NCBI RefSeq assembly: GCF_024508235.1
Contig: NZ_CP101943.1
Location: 744,001 to 808,000, forward strand
Origin: Halococcus qingdaonensis
Lineage (GTDB): Archaea > Halobacteriota > Halobacteria > Halobacteriales > Halococcaceae
Direction of reading: 5' to 3'
Length of the DNA: 64,000 nucleotides
The notes beneath the pieces were generated by a model. It made no database searches, was not told where the DNA came from, and saw only the letters and a program-made list of their open reading frames with translations. Position numbers and translations under genes: made by a program. Shown here piece after piece: positions 9,050 to 18,146 of this stretch (position 1 is the stretch's first letter; each line of letters begins with the position of its first letter).

Positions 9050-9436
9050 TCAGTCCGGGCGATAGACGCGTCCGCGGAACGTCGCGATCGGGTCGTCGTG
9101 TGCGTCGCTGACGCGCACGTCGTATTCGGCCGTGCGCCCGCCGTCGTGGCTCTCCTCGGCGACGGCCGTGATCGTCTCGCCGACTGTCGGCGGCGCGAGA
9201 TAGGAGATGTTGGTTTCGAGCGCGAGCGCGGTCCGCCCCTCTGCGTTCGAGGCGGCGGCGAAGGCCGCGTCCGCGAGCGAGTAGATCGCCCCGCCGTGTG
9301 GCGTCCCATGGAAATTGCACAGCGCCTCGTCGAGTTCGAGCGCGGTGACAGCCCGACCTGCAGCGAGCGTTTCGAGGGTGATGCCGAGGTGGGAACAGTA
9401 CGGATCGTTCGCGATCCGTTCGTGGATGTCGTCCAT
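9050..9436 (-). CDS. PaaI-type hotdog-fold thioesterase, copy 2
   Basis: A 128-residue hotdog thioesterase (MDDIHERIANDPYCSHLGIT). Active-site region NFHGTPHGGAIYSLADAAFA has the HGG turn and the conserved Asp, and LALETNISYLAPPTVGETI is the usual central strand. The NFHG...PHGG pattern is the one seen in phenylacetate-pathway PaaI proteins, but no phenylacetate genes are near. It lies 75 bp upstream of copy 1 on the same strand; co-transcription is likely. Confidence 0.83.
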   Translation of the reverse strand: MDDIHERIANDPYCSHLGITLETLAAGRAVTALELDEALCNFHGTPHGGAIYSLADAAFAAASNAEGRTALALETNISYLAPPTVGETITAVAEESHDGGRTAEYDVRVSDAHDDPIATFRGRVYRPD

Positions 9437-9558
9437 GCTTGCGCCTCGATCGAGCGCGCCAATACGATGTCGGTGAGACGATCGATACCGAGCCCGACCG
9501 GCGCGAAAATATGCGCGGAGCCGACAGCCATAGCCCTCTCGACGTACAATCCCCGTCG

Positions 9559-10878
9559 ATGTCGGCTCTTGGCAGTACGGTCGTCAGCGTGTGGAATCGG
9601 TATCGCTCCGTCCCGATCGTCTATCGCCTCGCCGCCGCGTTCGTTCTTGGGGTCATCGTCGCGTTCACCGTCGGCCCGCCGGCGTCGGCGCTCGCGCCGA
9701 TCGGCGATCTCTTCTTGCGGCTGCTCGGGATGATCGTCGTCCCGATCGTCGCCTTCAGCCTGTTATCGGGCGTGCGGCGGCTCTCGCCGGCCAGGATGGG
9801 TCGCGTCGGCGGGATCGTCGTCGGGCTCTACGCGGTAACGACGACGATCGCCGGGATCATCGGGCTAGCCGTAGCGAACCTGCTCGATCCGGGAACCGGC
9901 GTGATGCTCACGGGTGGCGGCAGCGACTCCGCACAGCCGCCGGGCCTGCGCGAAGTCGTTCTCGGGATCGTCCCGGAAAACCCGATCAGCGCGCTGGCCA
10001 GCGGCGATCTGCTGGCGATCATCTTCTTCATCATCGTCTTCGCCATCGCGTTGGCGCTCGTCCGCGATCGCACCGACGACGAGACGGTGCGCGAGGGTGT
10101 CGAGACGTTCTTCTCGCTGGCCGAGGCCGGCATGGAGGCGATGTTCACGATCGTCTGGGGTGTCATGGAGTTCGGCGTGCTCGGCGTGTTCGCGCTCGTC
10201 GCGGCCGAGCTCGCCGGCAAGGATGTCGGCGCGATCGTCGCACTCGGCTCGCTGGTCGCCGTCGTCACGCTCGCGATCGCCATCCACATCGCCTTCACCT
10301 ATCTGCTCGTCATCGTCTCCGGACTCGTCGGCAGATCCCCGAGCTCGTTCCTCCAGGGCGCGCGCAACGCGATGGTGACGGCGTTTACCATCCGTTCGTC
10401 GAGCGCGACGCTGCCGGTGACGATGAGCGACGCCGAGGAGAACCTCAAGATCGACGAGAGCATCTACGGCTTCTCGCTCCCGCTGGGATCGACCGCCAAC
10501 ATGGATGGCGCGGCGATCCGCCAGGCCGTGACTGTGGTGTTCGCCGCGAACGTCGTCGGCCAGTCGCTCGGCCTCGGCGAACAGGTCGCCATCCTCCTCG
10601 TGACCGTGCTGATCAGTATCGGCACCGCCGGCGTCCCCGGTGCGGGGCTAATCATGCTCACCGTCGTGCTCCAGCAGGCCGGACTGCCACTCACCATCGT
10701 CGGCTTCGTCGCGGCCGTCGATCCGGTGCTCGGGCGCGTGGCGACCCTCAACAACGTCACCGGCGATCTCGCGGTCTCGACGCTCGCAGCGAAATGGAAC
10801 GACGCGATCGATCTCGACGACGGTGTCTGGGCGAGCGACGACAGCGCCCCATCGGGTGCGCCCGCCGTCGACGACTGA
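9559..10878 (+). CDS. Dicarboxylate/amino acid:cation symporter (DAACS family)
   Basis: A 439-residue polytopic transporter of the glutamate/aspartate/C4-dicarboxylate symporter family. The start at 9559 (MSALGSTVVSVWNRYRSVPI) leaves a short cytosolic N-terminus before the first helix; in-frame ATGs at 9439 and 9511 would add unrelated residues. Family motifs are clear: LGMIVVPIVAFSLLSGV near residue 70, the re-entrant loop with TIRSSSATLPVTM, then GSTANMDGAA (the NMDG cation/substrate site) and GTAGVPGAGLIMLTVVL. The preferred substrate cannot be read from sequence. Confidence 0.88.
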   Translation: MSALGSTVVSVWNRYRSVPIVYRLAAAFVLGVIVAFTVGPPASALAPIGDLFLRLLGMIVVPIVAFSLLSGVRRLSPARMGRVGGIVVGLYAVTTTIAGIIGLAVANLLDPGTGVMLTGGGSDSAQPPGLREVVLGIVPENPISALASGDLLAIIFFIIVFAIALALVRDRTDDETVREGVETFFSLAEAGMEAMFTIVWGVMEFGVLGVFALVAAELAGKDVGAIVALGSLVAVVTLAIAIHIAFTYLLVIVSGLVGRSPSSFLQGARNAMVTAFTIRSSSATLPVTMSDAEENLKIDESIYGFSLPLGSTANMDGAAIRQAVTVVFAANVVGQSLGLGEQVAILLVTVLISIGTAGVPGAGLIMLTVVLQQAGLPLTIVGFVAAVDPVLGRVATLNNVTGDLAVSTLAAKWNDAIDLDDGVWASDDSAPSGAPAVDD

Positions 10879-11030
10879 GCCTGCCGATTCAAGCCCCACT
10901 GTTTACTTGACCGCCGAAGACGACTGGGCATGGATAGCGACGCCGCATGGCCGACGGCTGGCGCACGGCCAACGGACGACGCATGGCGGACGGACGGCGC
11001 GACGAACGATCCGTCGGATTTCGGGACGCG

Positions 11031-12245
11031 ATGACCGAGCGCATCGTCGTTCTTGGCGCAGGCTACGGCGGCTCCGCCGCCGTTCGTAGCCTCGAAGACG
11101 AACTCGACGACGAGAACGAACTGGTCTGGATCGCCGAGGAGGACTACCATCTCCTGCTCCACGAGGTCCACCGGTGTATCCGGACGCCCGACGCTCGCGA
11201 ATCGGTCACGATCCCGGTCGGCGAGATCAAGGACGACGACACCCGGTTCGTGCAGGCGACCGTGACCGGCATCGACGTCGACGATCGGACTGTCGAACTC
11301 ACCGATCGCGAGGATATCGACTACGACTACACCGTCGTCGGGCTCGGGAGTCGAACCGCTTTCCACGGCATCGACGGGCTCGAAGGACACGCGCTCACGG
11401 TCAAGAGTCTCGGCGACGCGCTGGCGATCAACGAGCATCTCGTCGACGCCACGCGCGAGGCCTCGCGGAGCGATCCCGCACGGGTCGTCGTCGGCGGTGG
11501 GGGTCTCACGGGTATTCAGGTCGCTGGCGAGGTGGCATCGTGGATCGACGAGCACGACGCAGCGATGGACGTCCATCTCGTCGAACACTCGGCGGACGTC
11601 TTCCCCGGCCACGATCACGAGTTTCAGGGAGCGATCCGAAATCAGCTCGAAGCCCACGACGTCGAGATCGACACCCGGACCGCGATAACGGCCGTCGAGG
11701 ACGATCGGATCGCCTTCGACGAGCGCGATCCGATGGAGTACGACGTGCTGATCTGGGCCGGCGGTGTCACTGGCCGGGATGCGCTCGAAACGACCGACGT
11801 CGACAAGGATCACAACCGACTCTACACCGACGCGACCCTCGAAACGAGCGACGATCGCGTGTTCGCGCTCGGCGACTCGGCGCTGGTCCATCAGGACGCC
11901 GAGGGGGGACCGCTCACCGAGGAGGCCGTCTGGGAGACGATCGTCGACGACGACCTCGCGGACGTGCCGCCGCCGACCGCCGAGGCCGCCTGGGAGGAGG
12001 GCGAACACATCGGCGAGAACGTCGCGCGCGCCGTCGCGGGCCGCGATCGCGGGCACTGGGCGTACATGAACAAGGGTACGGTCGTCTCGATCGGCGATGC
12101 GGCCGTCGCCCACGACGTCATCGGTATCCCGATCAACACCTTCGGCGGACTCGGCGCGCGCATCGTCAAGAAGGCGATCTCGGCGCGCTGGATCGAGTCG
12201 ATCACGTCGGTGCAGCGCGCGGCACGCTCCTGGAGCGACATGTAA
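11031..12245 (+). CDS. Type II NADH dehydrogenase-like FAD oxidoreductase
   Basis: A 404-residue flavoprotein starting MTERIVVLGAGYGGSAAVRS at 11031, where the GxGxxG FAD-binding motif is immediately N-terminal; upstream in-frame ATGs read into repetitive Arg-rich sequence and were rejected. A second dinucleotide-binding motif (VVVGGGGLTGIQVAGE, about residue 155) binds NAD(P)H. FALGDSALV is the second FAD-contacting motif. The C-terminal amphipathic region (KAISARWIESITSVQRA) could mediate peripheral membrane attachment, as in NDH-2 enzymes. Likely role: electron transfer from NADH to the menaquinone pool. Confidence 0.82.
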   Translation: MTERIVVLGAGYGGSAAVRSLEDELDDENELVWIAEEDYHLLLHEVHRCIRTPDARESVTIPVGEIKDDDTRFVQATVTGIDVDDRTVELTDREDIDYDYTVVGLGSRTAFHGIDGLEGHALTVKSLGDALAINEHLVDATREASRSDPARVVVGGGGLTGIQVAGEVASWIDEHDAAMDVHLVEHSADVFPGHDHEFQGAIRNQLEAHDVEIDTRTAITAVEDDRIAFDERDPMEYDVLIWAGGVTGRDALETTDVDKDHNRLYTDATLETSDDRVFALGDSALVHQDAEGGPLTEEAVWETIVDDDLADVPPPTAEAAWEEGEHIGENVARAVAGRDRGHWAYMNKGTVVSIGDAAVAHDVIGIPINTFGGLGARIVKKAISARWIESITSVQRAARSWSDM

Positions 12246-12267
12246 CAGGTGGTCCAGCCGGGTTGGT

Positions 12268-13887
12268 TCAGGGTTCGGTGTCGACGGTCGCGTCGTCGAG
12301 TCGCTCGCGCAGCGCCATTTTGTCGAACTTTCCGGTCGAAGTGCGCGGGATTTCATCGAGAAACTCGAACTCATCGGGGAGCCACCAGTCGGGGAACCGC
12401 TCGCCGAGGTGGTCACGGAGTTCGTTGGCGGTCACCTCGTGCTCGCCGGTGACGACACACGCCAACGGTCGTTCTTGCCATTTCTCGTGGGCAACAGCGA
12501 TGACCGTCGCCTCCGTGACGGCGTCGTGGGCCATCAGTTCGTTTTCGAGCTCCACACTGGAGATCCACTCGCCGCCCGATTTGATGACGTCCTTCGTTCG
12601 GTCCACGATGTCGATATAGCCCTGCTCGTCGTGGGTGGCGATGTCGCCGGTGCAGAGCCATCCGTCCTCGGTGAACGACTCGCGGTTCGCCGCCGGGCGA
12701 TCATGATAGGTGTCGGCAACCCATGGCGCTCGCACCGTTAACTCGCCCATCGTTTCGTCGTCTGCCGGGACTTCTTCGTCATCGTCGTCGATGATGCGCG
12801 TCCGGAATCCGGGGACAGGTATGCCGGCTTTCGCCCGATAGGCATACCGTTCCTCGGGATCGCGATCTTCTAGTTCTTTGCGGAGCGTGCTCATCGTTCC
12901 CAGCGGACTGGTTTCGGTCATTCCCCACCCCTGTATGATCGGGGCGTCGTACTCCTCGTCGTAACGGCGAATCAGTGATTCGGGTGGGGCAGCCCCGCCG
13001 ACGGTGAGTCGGTCGATGTTCGAGATGTCCACGCCGGAGTTGTCGTCCAGATACTCGGCCATCTCGAGCCAGATGGTCGGGACGGCGGCGGACATCGTGA
13101 CACCCTCGTCGTCGATGAGCTCTGCGACCGGGCCGGGGTCGGTGTGAACACCGGGAAGCACCTGCTTCGCGCCGACGAACGTCGCAGCGTAGGGTACTCC
13201 CCAGCCGTTGGCGTGGAACATCGGCACTACGGGGAGAACGGTATCGCGCTGGCTGATGCCATTGGTGTCGGTGTGACCGGACATCATGCTGTGGAGATAG
13301 ACCCCTCGATGAGAGTAGCTGACACCTTTCGGTTTGCCCGTGGTTCCGGAGGTGTAGCACGTTCCACACTCGTCGTCTTCGTCGATGGCGGGCCAGTCGT
13401 ACGCCGTGGGCTGGCTCTCGATGAGGTCCTCGTAGGCCACGACCGGTGAGAGCGACGTCTCCGGGACGTCGTCAGCGAGAACGACGTATTGTTCGACGGT
13501 CTCGAAGGCATCGGCGTTTGCCTCGATCTTCTCGATGAACGCCGGATCGACGAAGACGACGCGGTCGGCGGCGTCGTTGATGATATACTGGAAATGCTCG
13601 TCGGGCAGACGCATGTTGCACATGTGAATCGACCGCCCCGAGCACGGTGGTGCGAAGTACAACTCGAAGTGGCGGTAGTGGTTGAGTGCCACCGTCGCAA
13701 CTCGCTCACCCGACTCCACTCCGAGTTCGTCGAGCGCATGTGCGAGCTGATTGATTCGCGCTCCCGCCTCGCCGTACGTGTAGCGGTGACGGTCTCCATC
13801 CGGCTGCTTGGTAACTATCTCCCGGTCGGGAAAGAGACGTACGGCGCGGTCCAGCAGTTCGCCGAGCGTGAGCTGAACGTCCATCAT
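12268..13887 (-). CDS. AMP-forming acyl-CoA synthetase (long-chain fatty acid type)
   Basis: A 539-residue adenylate-forming enzyme that activates a carboxylic acid with ATP and CoA. The P-loop-like motif TCYTSGTTGKPKGVSYSHRG (about residues 180-199), the VPMFHANGWG block, GWGMTETSPLG, the WLCTGDIATHDEQGYIDIVD hinge region and the catalytic lysine in PRTSTGKFDKMALRERL are all intact. Two adjacent ATG codons begin the frame (13887 and 13884). The length and SIHMCNMRLP segment match medium/long-chain fatty acyl-CoA ligases of haloarchaea. It is convergent with the NDH-2-like gene. Confidence 0.87.
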   Translation of the reverse strand: MMDVQLTLGELLDRAVRLFPDREIVTKQPDGDRHRYTYGEAGARINQLAHALDELGVESGERVATVALNHYRHFELYFAPPCSGRSIHMCNMRLPDEHFQYIINDAADRVVFVDPAFIEKIEANADAFETVEQYVVLADDVPETSLSPVVAYEDLIESQPTAYDWPAIDEDDECGTCYTSGTTGKPKGVSYSHRGVYLHSMMSGHTDTNGISQRDTVLPVVPMFHANGWGVPYAATFVGAKQVLPGVHTDPGPVAELIDDEGVTMSAAVPTIWLEMAEYLDDNSGVDISNIDRLTVGGAAPPESLIRRYDEEYDAPIIQGWGMTETSPLGTMSTLRKELEDRDPEERYAYRAKAGIPVPGFRTRIIDDDDEEVPADDETMGELTVRAPWVADTYHDRPAANRESFTEDGWLCTGDIATHDEQGYIDIVDRTKDVIKSGGEWISSVELENELMAHDAVTEATVIAVAHEKWQERPLACVVTGEHEVTANELRDHLGERFPDWWLPDEFEFLDEIPRTSTGKFDKMALRERLDDATVDTEP

Positions 13888-14043
13888 AGTCGTGGTAAAT
13901 TATAGCATGCCACGGTGATATGCTTTCGGACCGCCTACTGGGTGGAACGTGGCGATGTTCCGTGAAACCGTTTCGTAACGAGTGCCCGCGACATCGCGAG
14001 ACATCACAGTACCGCTTATGTCTACCCGCGGTATTCTTTCCGC

Positions 14044-14970
14044 ATGGCGCTGCTCATCGGTACCGACGACGGCGTCGTTCGATCCGCAGCGGGAACGCTC
14101 GACGAAACCGAACGAGTGCTCGGTGCGGACGATGCGCTCCGTGTTCGAATCTTCGACGGCATCGCCTTCGCCGCGACGAGAAGCGGGCTCTACCGATCGA
14201 CCGACGGCGACTCGTGGACGGATCTCGGCGTGCCGCGCGAGGAGGTGTTCTCGGTCGTCACGAGCCCCGACAGTGAACGCCTCTACGCCGGGACGCATCC
14301 CGCCCATCTGTACGTCTCGACGGACGACGGGGCGACGTGGCGCGAACTCGATGGGTTTCTGGAGTTGCCCAGTCGCGACGAGTGGCACACGCCGCGCCAT
14401 CGCAACGAAGCCCACCTTCGCAGCCTCGGCGTCCATCCCGATGCGCCCGATCGGCTGGTCGCCGGCGTCGAGGTCGGTGGCGTCCACGTGAGCGAGGACC
14501 GCGGCGAGACGTGGACCGAGCGACGCGACGGCCTCCACGACGACGTTCACCACGTGCTCGTCGTCGGACCCGACGATTACGTCGCCGCCTGCGGCGACGG
14601 CTGCTATCGCACTCACGACGCCGGCCGATCGTGGACGAGACTCGATACGGATGTCGATCAGCGCTACTTCCGCGAGACGATCGTGGCGGACGGACGGCTG
14701 TATGCCGCCGCGGCGAGCGGGGCACCGCCGAACTGGGAGGGGTCGCGCGGTGCCGACGCGGCGCTGTTCGAGTCGACCGACGGGGGTGATTCGTTCGGCA
14801 ACGTCCCGTATCCGGGCGCACCGACCGAGGTCGTCCTCGCGTGGACGGTCCGCGACGGGCGCGTACTCGCCGGTACCAACGAGGGACGACTGCTCGCCCG
14901 CGAAGTCGATGGCTGGACGACGCTCGGCACCATCTCGACGAGGATTCGCTCGCTCGCGACCCTCGACTGA
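14044..14970 (+). CDS. Asp-box (BNR) beta-propeller protein
   Basis: A 308-residue protein built almost wholly of beta-propeller blades. At least five Asp-box turns are visible: STDGDSWTDLG, STDDGATWREL, SEDRGETWTER, THDAGRSWTRL and STDGGDSF. No signal peptide or membrane segment precedes MALLIGTDDGVVRSAAGTL, so it looks cytoplasmic. Such propellers occur in sialidase-like folds, but no sialidase catalytic residues are evident. A TATA-like CTTATG about 26 nt upstream suggests a leaderless transcript. Function unknown; compare the propeller protein at 43536 in the glycan locus. Confidence 0.75.
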   Translation: MALLIGTDDGVVRSAAGTLDETERVLGADDALRVRIFDGIAFAATRSGLYRSTDGDSWTDLGVPREEVFSVVTSPDSERLYAGTHPAHLYVSTDDGATWRELDGFLELPSRDEWHTPRHRNEAHLRSLGVHPDAPDRLVAGVEVGGVHVSEDRGETWTERRDGLHDDVHHVLVVGPDDYVAACGDGCYRTHDAGRSWTRLDTDVDQRYFRETIVADGRLYAAAASGAPPNWEGSRGADAALFESTDGGDSFGNVPYPGAPTEVVLAWTVRDGRVLAGTNEGRLLAREVDGWTTLGTISTRIRSLATLD

Positions 14971-15070
14971 GTAGGCGATGGATCAGTGTCGACTTCGCGA
15001 CCGCACGTGTCGTTTCGTATCCGTGATTTTGTAACGATGTTCGGTTACGCGAGCCCGTGAGCGGCGCGCA

Positions 15071-15078
15071 GTTTTAAC
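15071..15078 (+). promoter_or_regulatory. TATA-like element of moaA
   Basis: GTTTTAAC lies about 27 nt before the ATG at 15102, consistent with a leaderless moaA transcript. Confidence 0.5.
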
Positions 15079-15101
15079 CGTTCACGAACGAACGGGTGAG
15101 T

Positions 15102-16061
15102 ATGCTCGTCGACGGGTTCGGCCGCGAGGTCTCGGGGGTGCGGATCTCGCTGACCGACCGCTGCAACTTCGATTGCGTCTACTGTCACAACGAGGGGCTC
15201 GGCGACACGCGCGGCCCGATGGAGCCGGCCGACGACGAGATGGGGACCGACGACGTGGTGCGATTCCTCGAAGTCGTCCGTGAGTTCGGCGTCGAGAAGG
15301 TGAAGTTCACCGGCGGCGAGCCGATGCTCCGCCAGGATCTGGCGGAGATCATCCGGCGCACGCCGGACGGAATGGAAACCTCGCTCACCACTAACGGCAC
15401 CTTCCTGCCAGGTCGTGCCGAGGAGCTCCGCGCAGCGGGGCTCGATAGGGTGAACGTGTCACAGGACGCCCTCGATCGGGAAGCGTTCGCCGAGATCACC
15501 GAATCCGGCGCATACGATAAGGTGCTCGAAGGTGTCGAGGCGGCACTCGATGCCGGGCTCGATCCGGTGAAGCTCAATATGGTCGTCTTCGAGGGAACAG
15601 CAGAGTTCATCCCGGAGATGGTCGAGCACGTCGGGGGCAGTTCGGGGCTCAGGCTCCAGCTCATCGAGTACATGCCCGAGATCGCCGGCCATCCCGAGTT
15701 GGCGATCGATATCGCGCGTGTCCACGAGTGGCTTTCCGAGCGCGCTGACCGGATCGAACACCGCGAGATGCACGATCGGCGGCGCTACTGGGTCGATGGC
15801 GGGATGGTCGAGATCGTCGATCCCGTCGAGAACGAGACGTTCTGTGCGAACTGTCACCGGGTCAGAGTCACTCACGAGGGCTATCTCAAGGGTTGTCTGA
15901 ATCGCAACGACGATCTCCGCCCGATGGGCGCGATGAGCAAGGACGAGATCCGCACGGCCTTCCGCGAGGTCGTCGACAACAGAGTGCCCTACTACGGCGA
16001 GTACATGATCCGCGACGGCGACGGTGGCTGGGAAGTCAACGAGGAGTACGTCGGCGCGTAG
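15102..16061 (+). CDS. moaA: GTP 3',8-cyclase, molybdenum cofactor biosynthesis
   Basis: A 319-residue radical-SAM enzyme catalysing the first step of molybdopterin synthesis from GTP. The N-terminal radical-SAM cluster ligands are Cys21, Cys25 and Cys28 in [14 protein letters not shown]. The second, C-terminal cluster binding GTP is also intact: Cys248, Cys251 and Cys265 with the diagnostic CxxC-x13-C spacing ([18 protein letters not shown]). The start at 15102 ([20 protein letters not shown]) fits the leaderless promoter. It converges on mobA, putting two molybdenum-cofactor genes beside a molybdoenzyme operon. Confidence 0.93.
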   Translation: MLVDGFGREVSGVRISLTDRCNFDCVYCHNEGLGDTRGPMEPADDEMGTDDVVRFLEVVREFGVEKVKFTGGEPMLRQDLAEIIRRTPDGMETSLTTNGTFLPGRAEELRAAGLDRVNVSQDALDREAFAEITESGAYDKVLEGVEAALDAGLDPVKLNMVVFEGTAEFIPEMVEHVGGSSGLRLQLIEYMPEIAGHPELAIDIARVHEWLSERADRIEHREMHDRRRYWVDGGMVEIVDPVENETFCANCHRVRVTHEGYLKGCLNRNDDLRPMGAMSKDEIRTAFREVVDNRVPYYGEYMIRDGDGGWEVNEEYVGA

Positions 16062-16079
16062 AGCGCGGATCGAGAATCT

Positions 16080-16757
16080 TCACGAGCAGTCGTCCGTTTC
16101 GAGCGCGCGCTCGGCGGCGGCGAACTCCCTGCGCGTATTGAGGTTCGTGAACGTTCGCGAGTCGGCGTGTTTCTGGATCTCCTCTGCTGTCACGACGACG
16201 TGATCGAGCGCGTCGAGCGCTGCGCGGAGTTCACGCTCGCCACACGAGAACGCCACCGCGCAGGCGTCGGCCATCGCGTTAGTGCGGTAGACCGCCTGCG
16301 TCGGCTGGAGCCACCCATCGTATCGTGGCACGGCCGCGTCGTGGCCAGCCGCGCGCGCGAACAGGAAGGCGACGAGTTCGGGATCGACGAACGGCATGTC
16401 GGCCGCCACGACGGCTGCGTAGTCGGTACCGAGCGCGCGCAGTCCGGCTCGGACGCCGACGAGCGGCCCGCCGTCGGGGTCTGGGTCCTCGACATAGCGG
16501 AACTCCATCCCCGAGAGCGCGCGCTCGATGGCCGCCGTCTGGTCGGCCCGACAGCTGACGACGATCTCGTCAAGGGCCGCGAGTCGCTCGGCGACCCGTC
16601 GAACCAGCGGTACGCCAGCGAGCTCCGCGAGGACTTTGTCGCGCTCACCGAAGCGTGTCGAGTGACCGCCGGCGAGGACGAGCGCGCCGCGCCGCGCCGA
16701 CGTATCCTGAGAGTCGATACGACGTCTTCGAGCGCAGGCGCTTCGGCGTTTCGGCAC
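16080..16757 (-). CDS. mobA: Molybdenum cofactor guanylyltransferase
   Basis: A 225-residue nucleotidyltransferase that attaches GMP to molybdopterin to give the MGD cofactor needed by formate dehydrogenase-type enzymes. The signature LVLAGGHSTRFGERDKVL is near residue 26, and the metal-binding AADMPFVDP lies at about residue 118. The ATG at 16757 leaves an unusual Arg-rich lead of about 20 residues before the signature; no GTG or TTG lies between, so the start is accepted with caution. It sits 33 bp after the OFA transporter gene on the same strand and is probably co-transcribed with it and fdhA. Confidence 0.88.
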   Translation of the reverse strand: MPKRRSACARRRRIDSQDTSARRGALVLAGGHSTRFGERDKVLAELAGVPLVRRVAERLAALDEIVVSCRADQTAAIERALSGMEFRYVEDPDPDGGPLVGVRAGLRALGTDYAAVVAADMPFVDPELVAFLFARAAGHDAAVPRYDGWLQPTQAVYRTNAMADACAVAFSCGERELRAALDALDHVVVTAEEIQKHADSRTFTNLNTRREFAAAERALETDDCS

Positions 16758-16790
16758 GCTGGGCCGGACGATCCGAAGCGATATCGATCG

Positions 16791-18077
16791 TCAGTCGGTC
16801 GCCGCCTCCGCGGCGCTCGGTGTCCGGTTCGTGCTCTGGAGCTTGCCGATCCGCCAGCGGAGCAGGCCGACCGTGACGAGCCCGACGACGAGCGCTCCGT
16901 TCATGACGTACAGCGCGCTCGTGTAGCTCCCGGTCGATTCGAGGATCGTCGAGGCGAGCTGTGGACCGGCGACGCCGGCGAATCCCCACGCCGTGAGCGC
17001 GTAGCCGTGGATCGCGCTGACCTCCGCAGTGCCGAAGAGATCGCTGAGATACGCTGGCAAACAGGAAAAGCCGCCACCGTAACAGGTGATGACGAGAAAG
17101 ATCAGTCCCGCGAGCAGCCAGACGCCCGCGACCTGCGGCATCACGAAGAAGGCGACGATCTGGATGACGAAAAACGCCGCGTAGGTCGTCGTCCGGCCGA
17201 TGTAGTCCGACAGGGTGGCCCAGACGATGCGGCCACCGCCGTTGAAGATGCCGATGTAGCCGGTGATGAACGCCGCGGTCGTCGCGTTCGCGCCGGCGAT
17301 CTGCTGGAGCATCGGCGAGGCGAACGCGAGCAGCATGATCCCCGCCGAGACGTTGATGAAGATGATGAGCCAGACCATCCAGAAGCGAAGCGACGTGCGC
17401 GCTTCCGTCGCGGTGAGGTTGGTGAGCCCCGACAGCGCGCTTCTCGCCTCCTCCTGGTTCTCCGGCGTGTCCTCCATCCCGGCTGGCAGCCAGCCGTCTG
17501 GCGGTTTGGCGAGATAGCTCGCGCCCGCGGTCATCAACACGAAATAGAGCACGCCGAGGGCGAAGAAGGTCGTCGCGACGCCGTAGCCCTGGATCAGGAA
17601 GTTGCCGAGCGGACCGGTGAGCAGCGCGCCAGCACCGAACCCCATCACCGCGAGCCCGGTCGCCATCCCGCGGCGATCGGGGAACCACTCGACGAGCGTC
17701 CCGATCGGGGAGATGTAGCCGAGACCGAGCCCCATCCCGCCGACGACGCCGAACGTGATGAGGAACAGCGGAAGGCTTCCGAGAAGCACGCTCGCGCCGG
17801 AGCCGATCATCCCGAGTCCGTAGAGGACGGCCGCGGCCAGCCCGGACGCTCGTGGGCCGTATTTCTCGACGTAGCTCCCGAGGAAGGCGGCCGTGATCCC
17901 GAGGACGAAGATGGCGATCGAGAAGGCGGTCGTCACGCTTCCCGTGCTCCAGCCCTGTGCCTCGTTCAGGGGTATTTGGTAGATGCTGTACGCGTAGATG
18001 CTCCCGATCGACAGGTGGATCGCGACGGCCGACGCCGCGATCAGCCACCGGTTCTTGGTCGCGTCTTTGGTAGACAC
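16791..18077 (-). CDS. MFS transporter, oxalate/formate antiporter (OFA) family
   Basis: A 428-residue transporter with 12 predicted membrane helices. The N-terminal helix SIGSIYAYSIYQIPLNEAQG and the loop GYISPIGTLVEWFPDRRGMA are typical of OFA-family major facilitator proteins, which exchange or take up small monocarboxylates such as formate, oxalate or pyruvate. It lies between a formate-dehydrogenase-type subunit and mobA on the same strand, so formate import is the natural proposal; the substrate is inference from context. Confidence 0.85.
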   Translation of the reverse strand: MSTKDATKNRWLIAASAVAIHLSIGSIYAYSIYQIPLNEAQGWSTGSVTTAFSIAIFVLGITAAFLGSYVEKYGPRASGLAAAVLYGLGMIGSGASVLLGSLPLFLITFGVVGGMGLGLGYISPIGTLVEWFPDRRGMATGLAVMGFGAGALLTGPLGNFLIQGYGVATTFFALGVLYFVLMTAGASYLAKPPDGWLPAGMEDTPENQEEARSALSGLTNLTATEARTSLRFWMVWLIIFINVSAGIMLLAFASPMLQQIAGANATTAAFITGYIGIFNGGGRIVWATLSDYIGRTTTYAAFFVIQIVAFFVMPQVAGVWLLAGLIFLVITCYGGGFSCLPAYLSDLFGTAEVSAIHGYALTAWGFAGVAGPQLASTILESTGSYTSALYVMNGALVVGLVTVGLLRWRIGKLQSTNRTPSAAEAATD

Positions 18078-18146
18078 ACACTCACAGTCGAACTGCGGGA
18101 AGTATTGGGTTTGGCTGACGGCAAAACCGGCGTCTTGCCACTGCGA

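Noticed and set aside
12268-14043. TATA-like TATAATTTA before the acyl-CoA ligase as a leaderless promoter
   Set aside because: It lies only about 13-16 nt before the ATG pair, too close for leaderless spacing, so it was not annotated.
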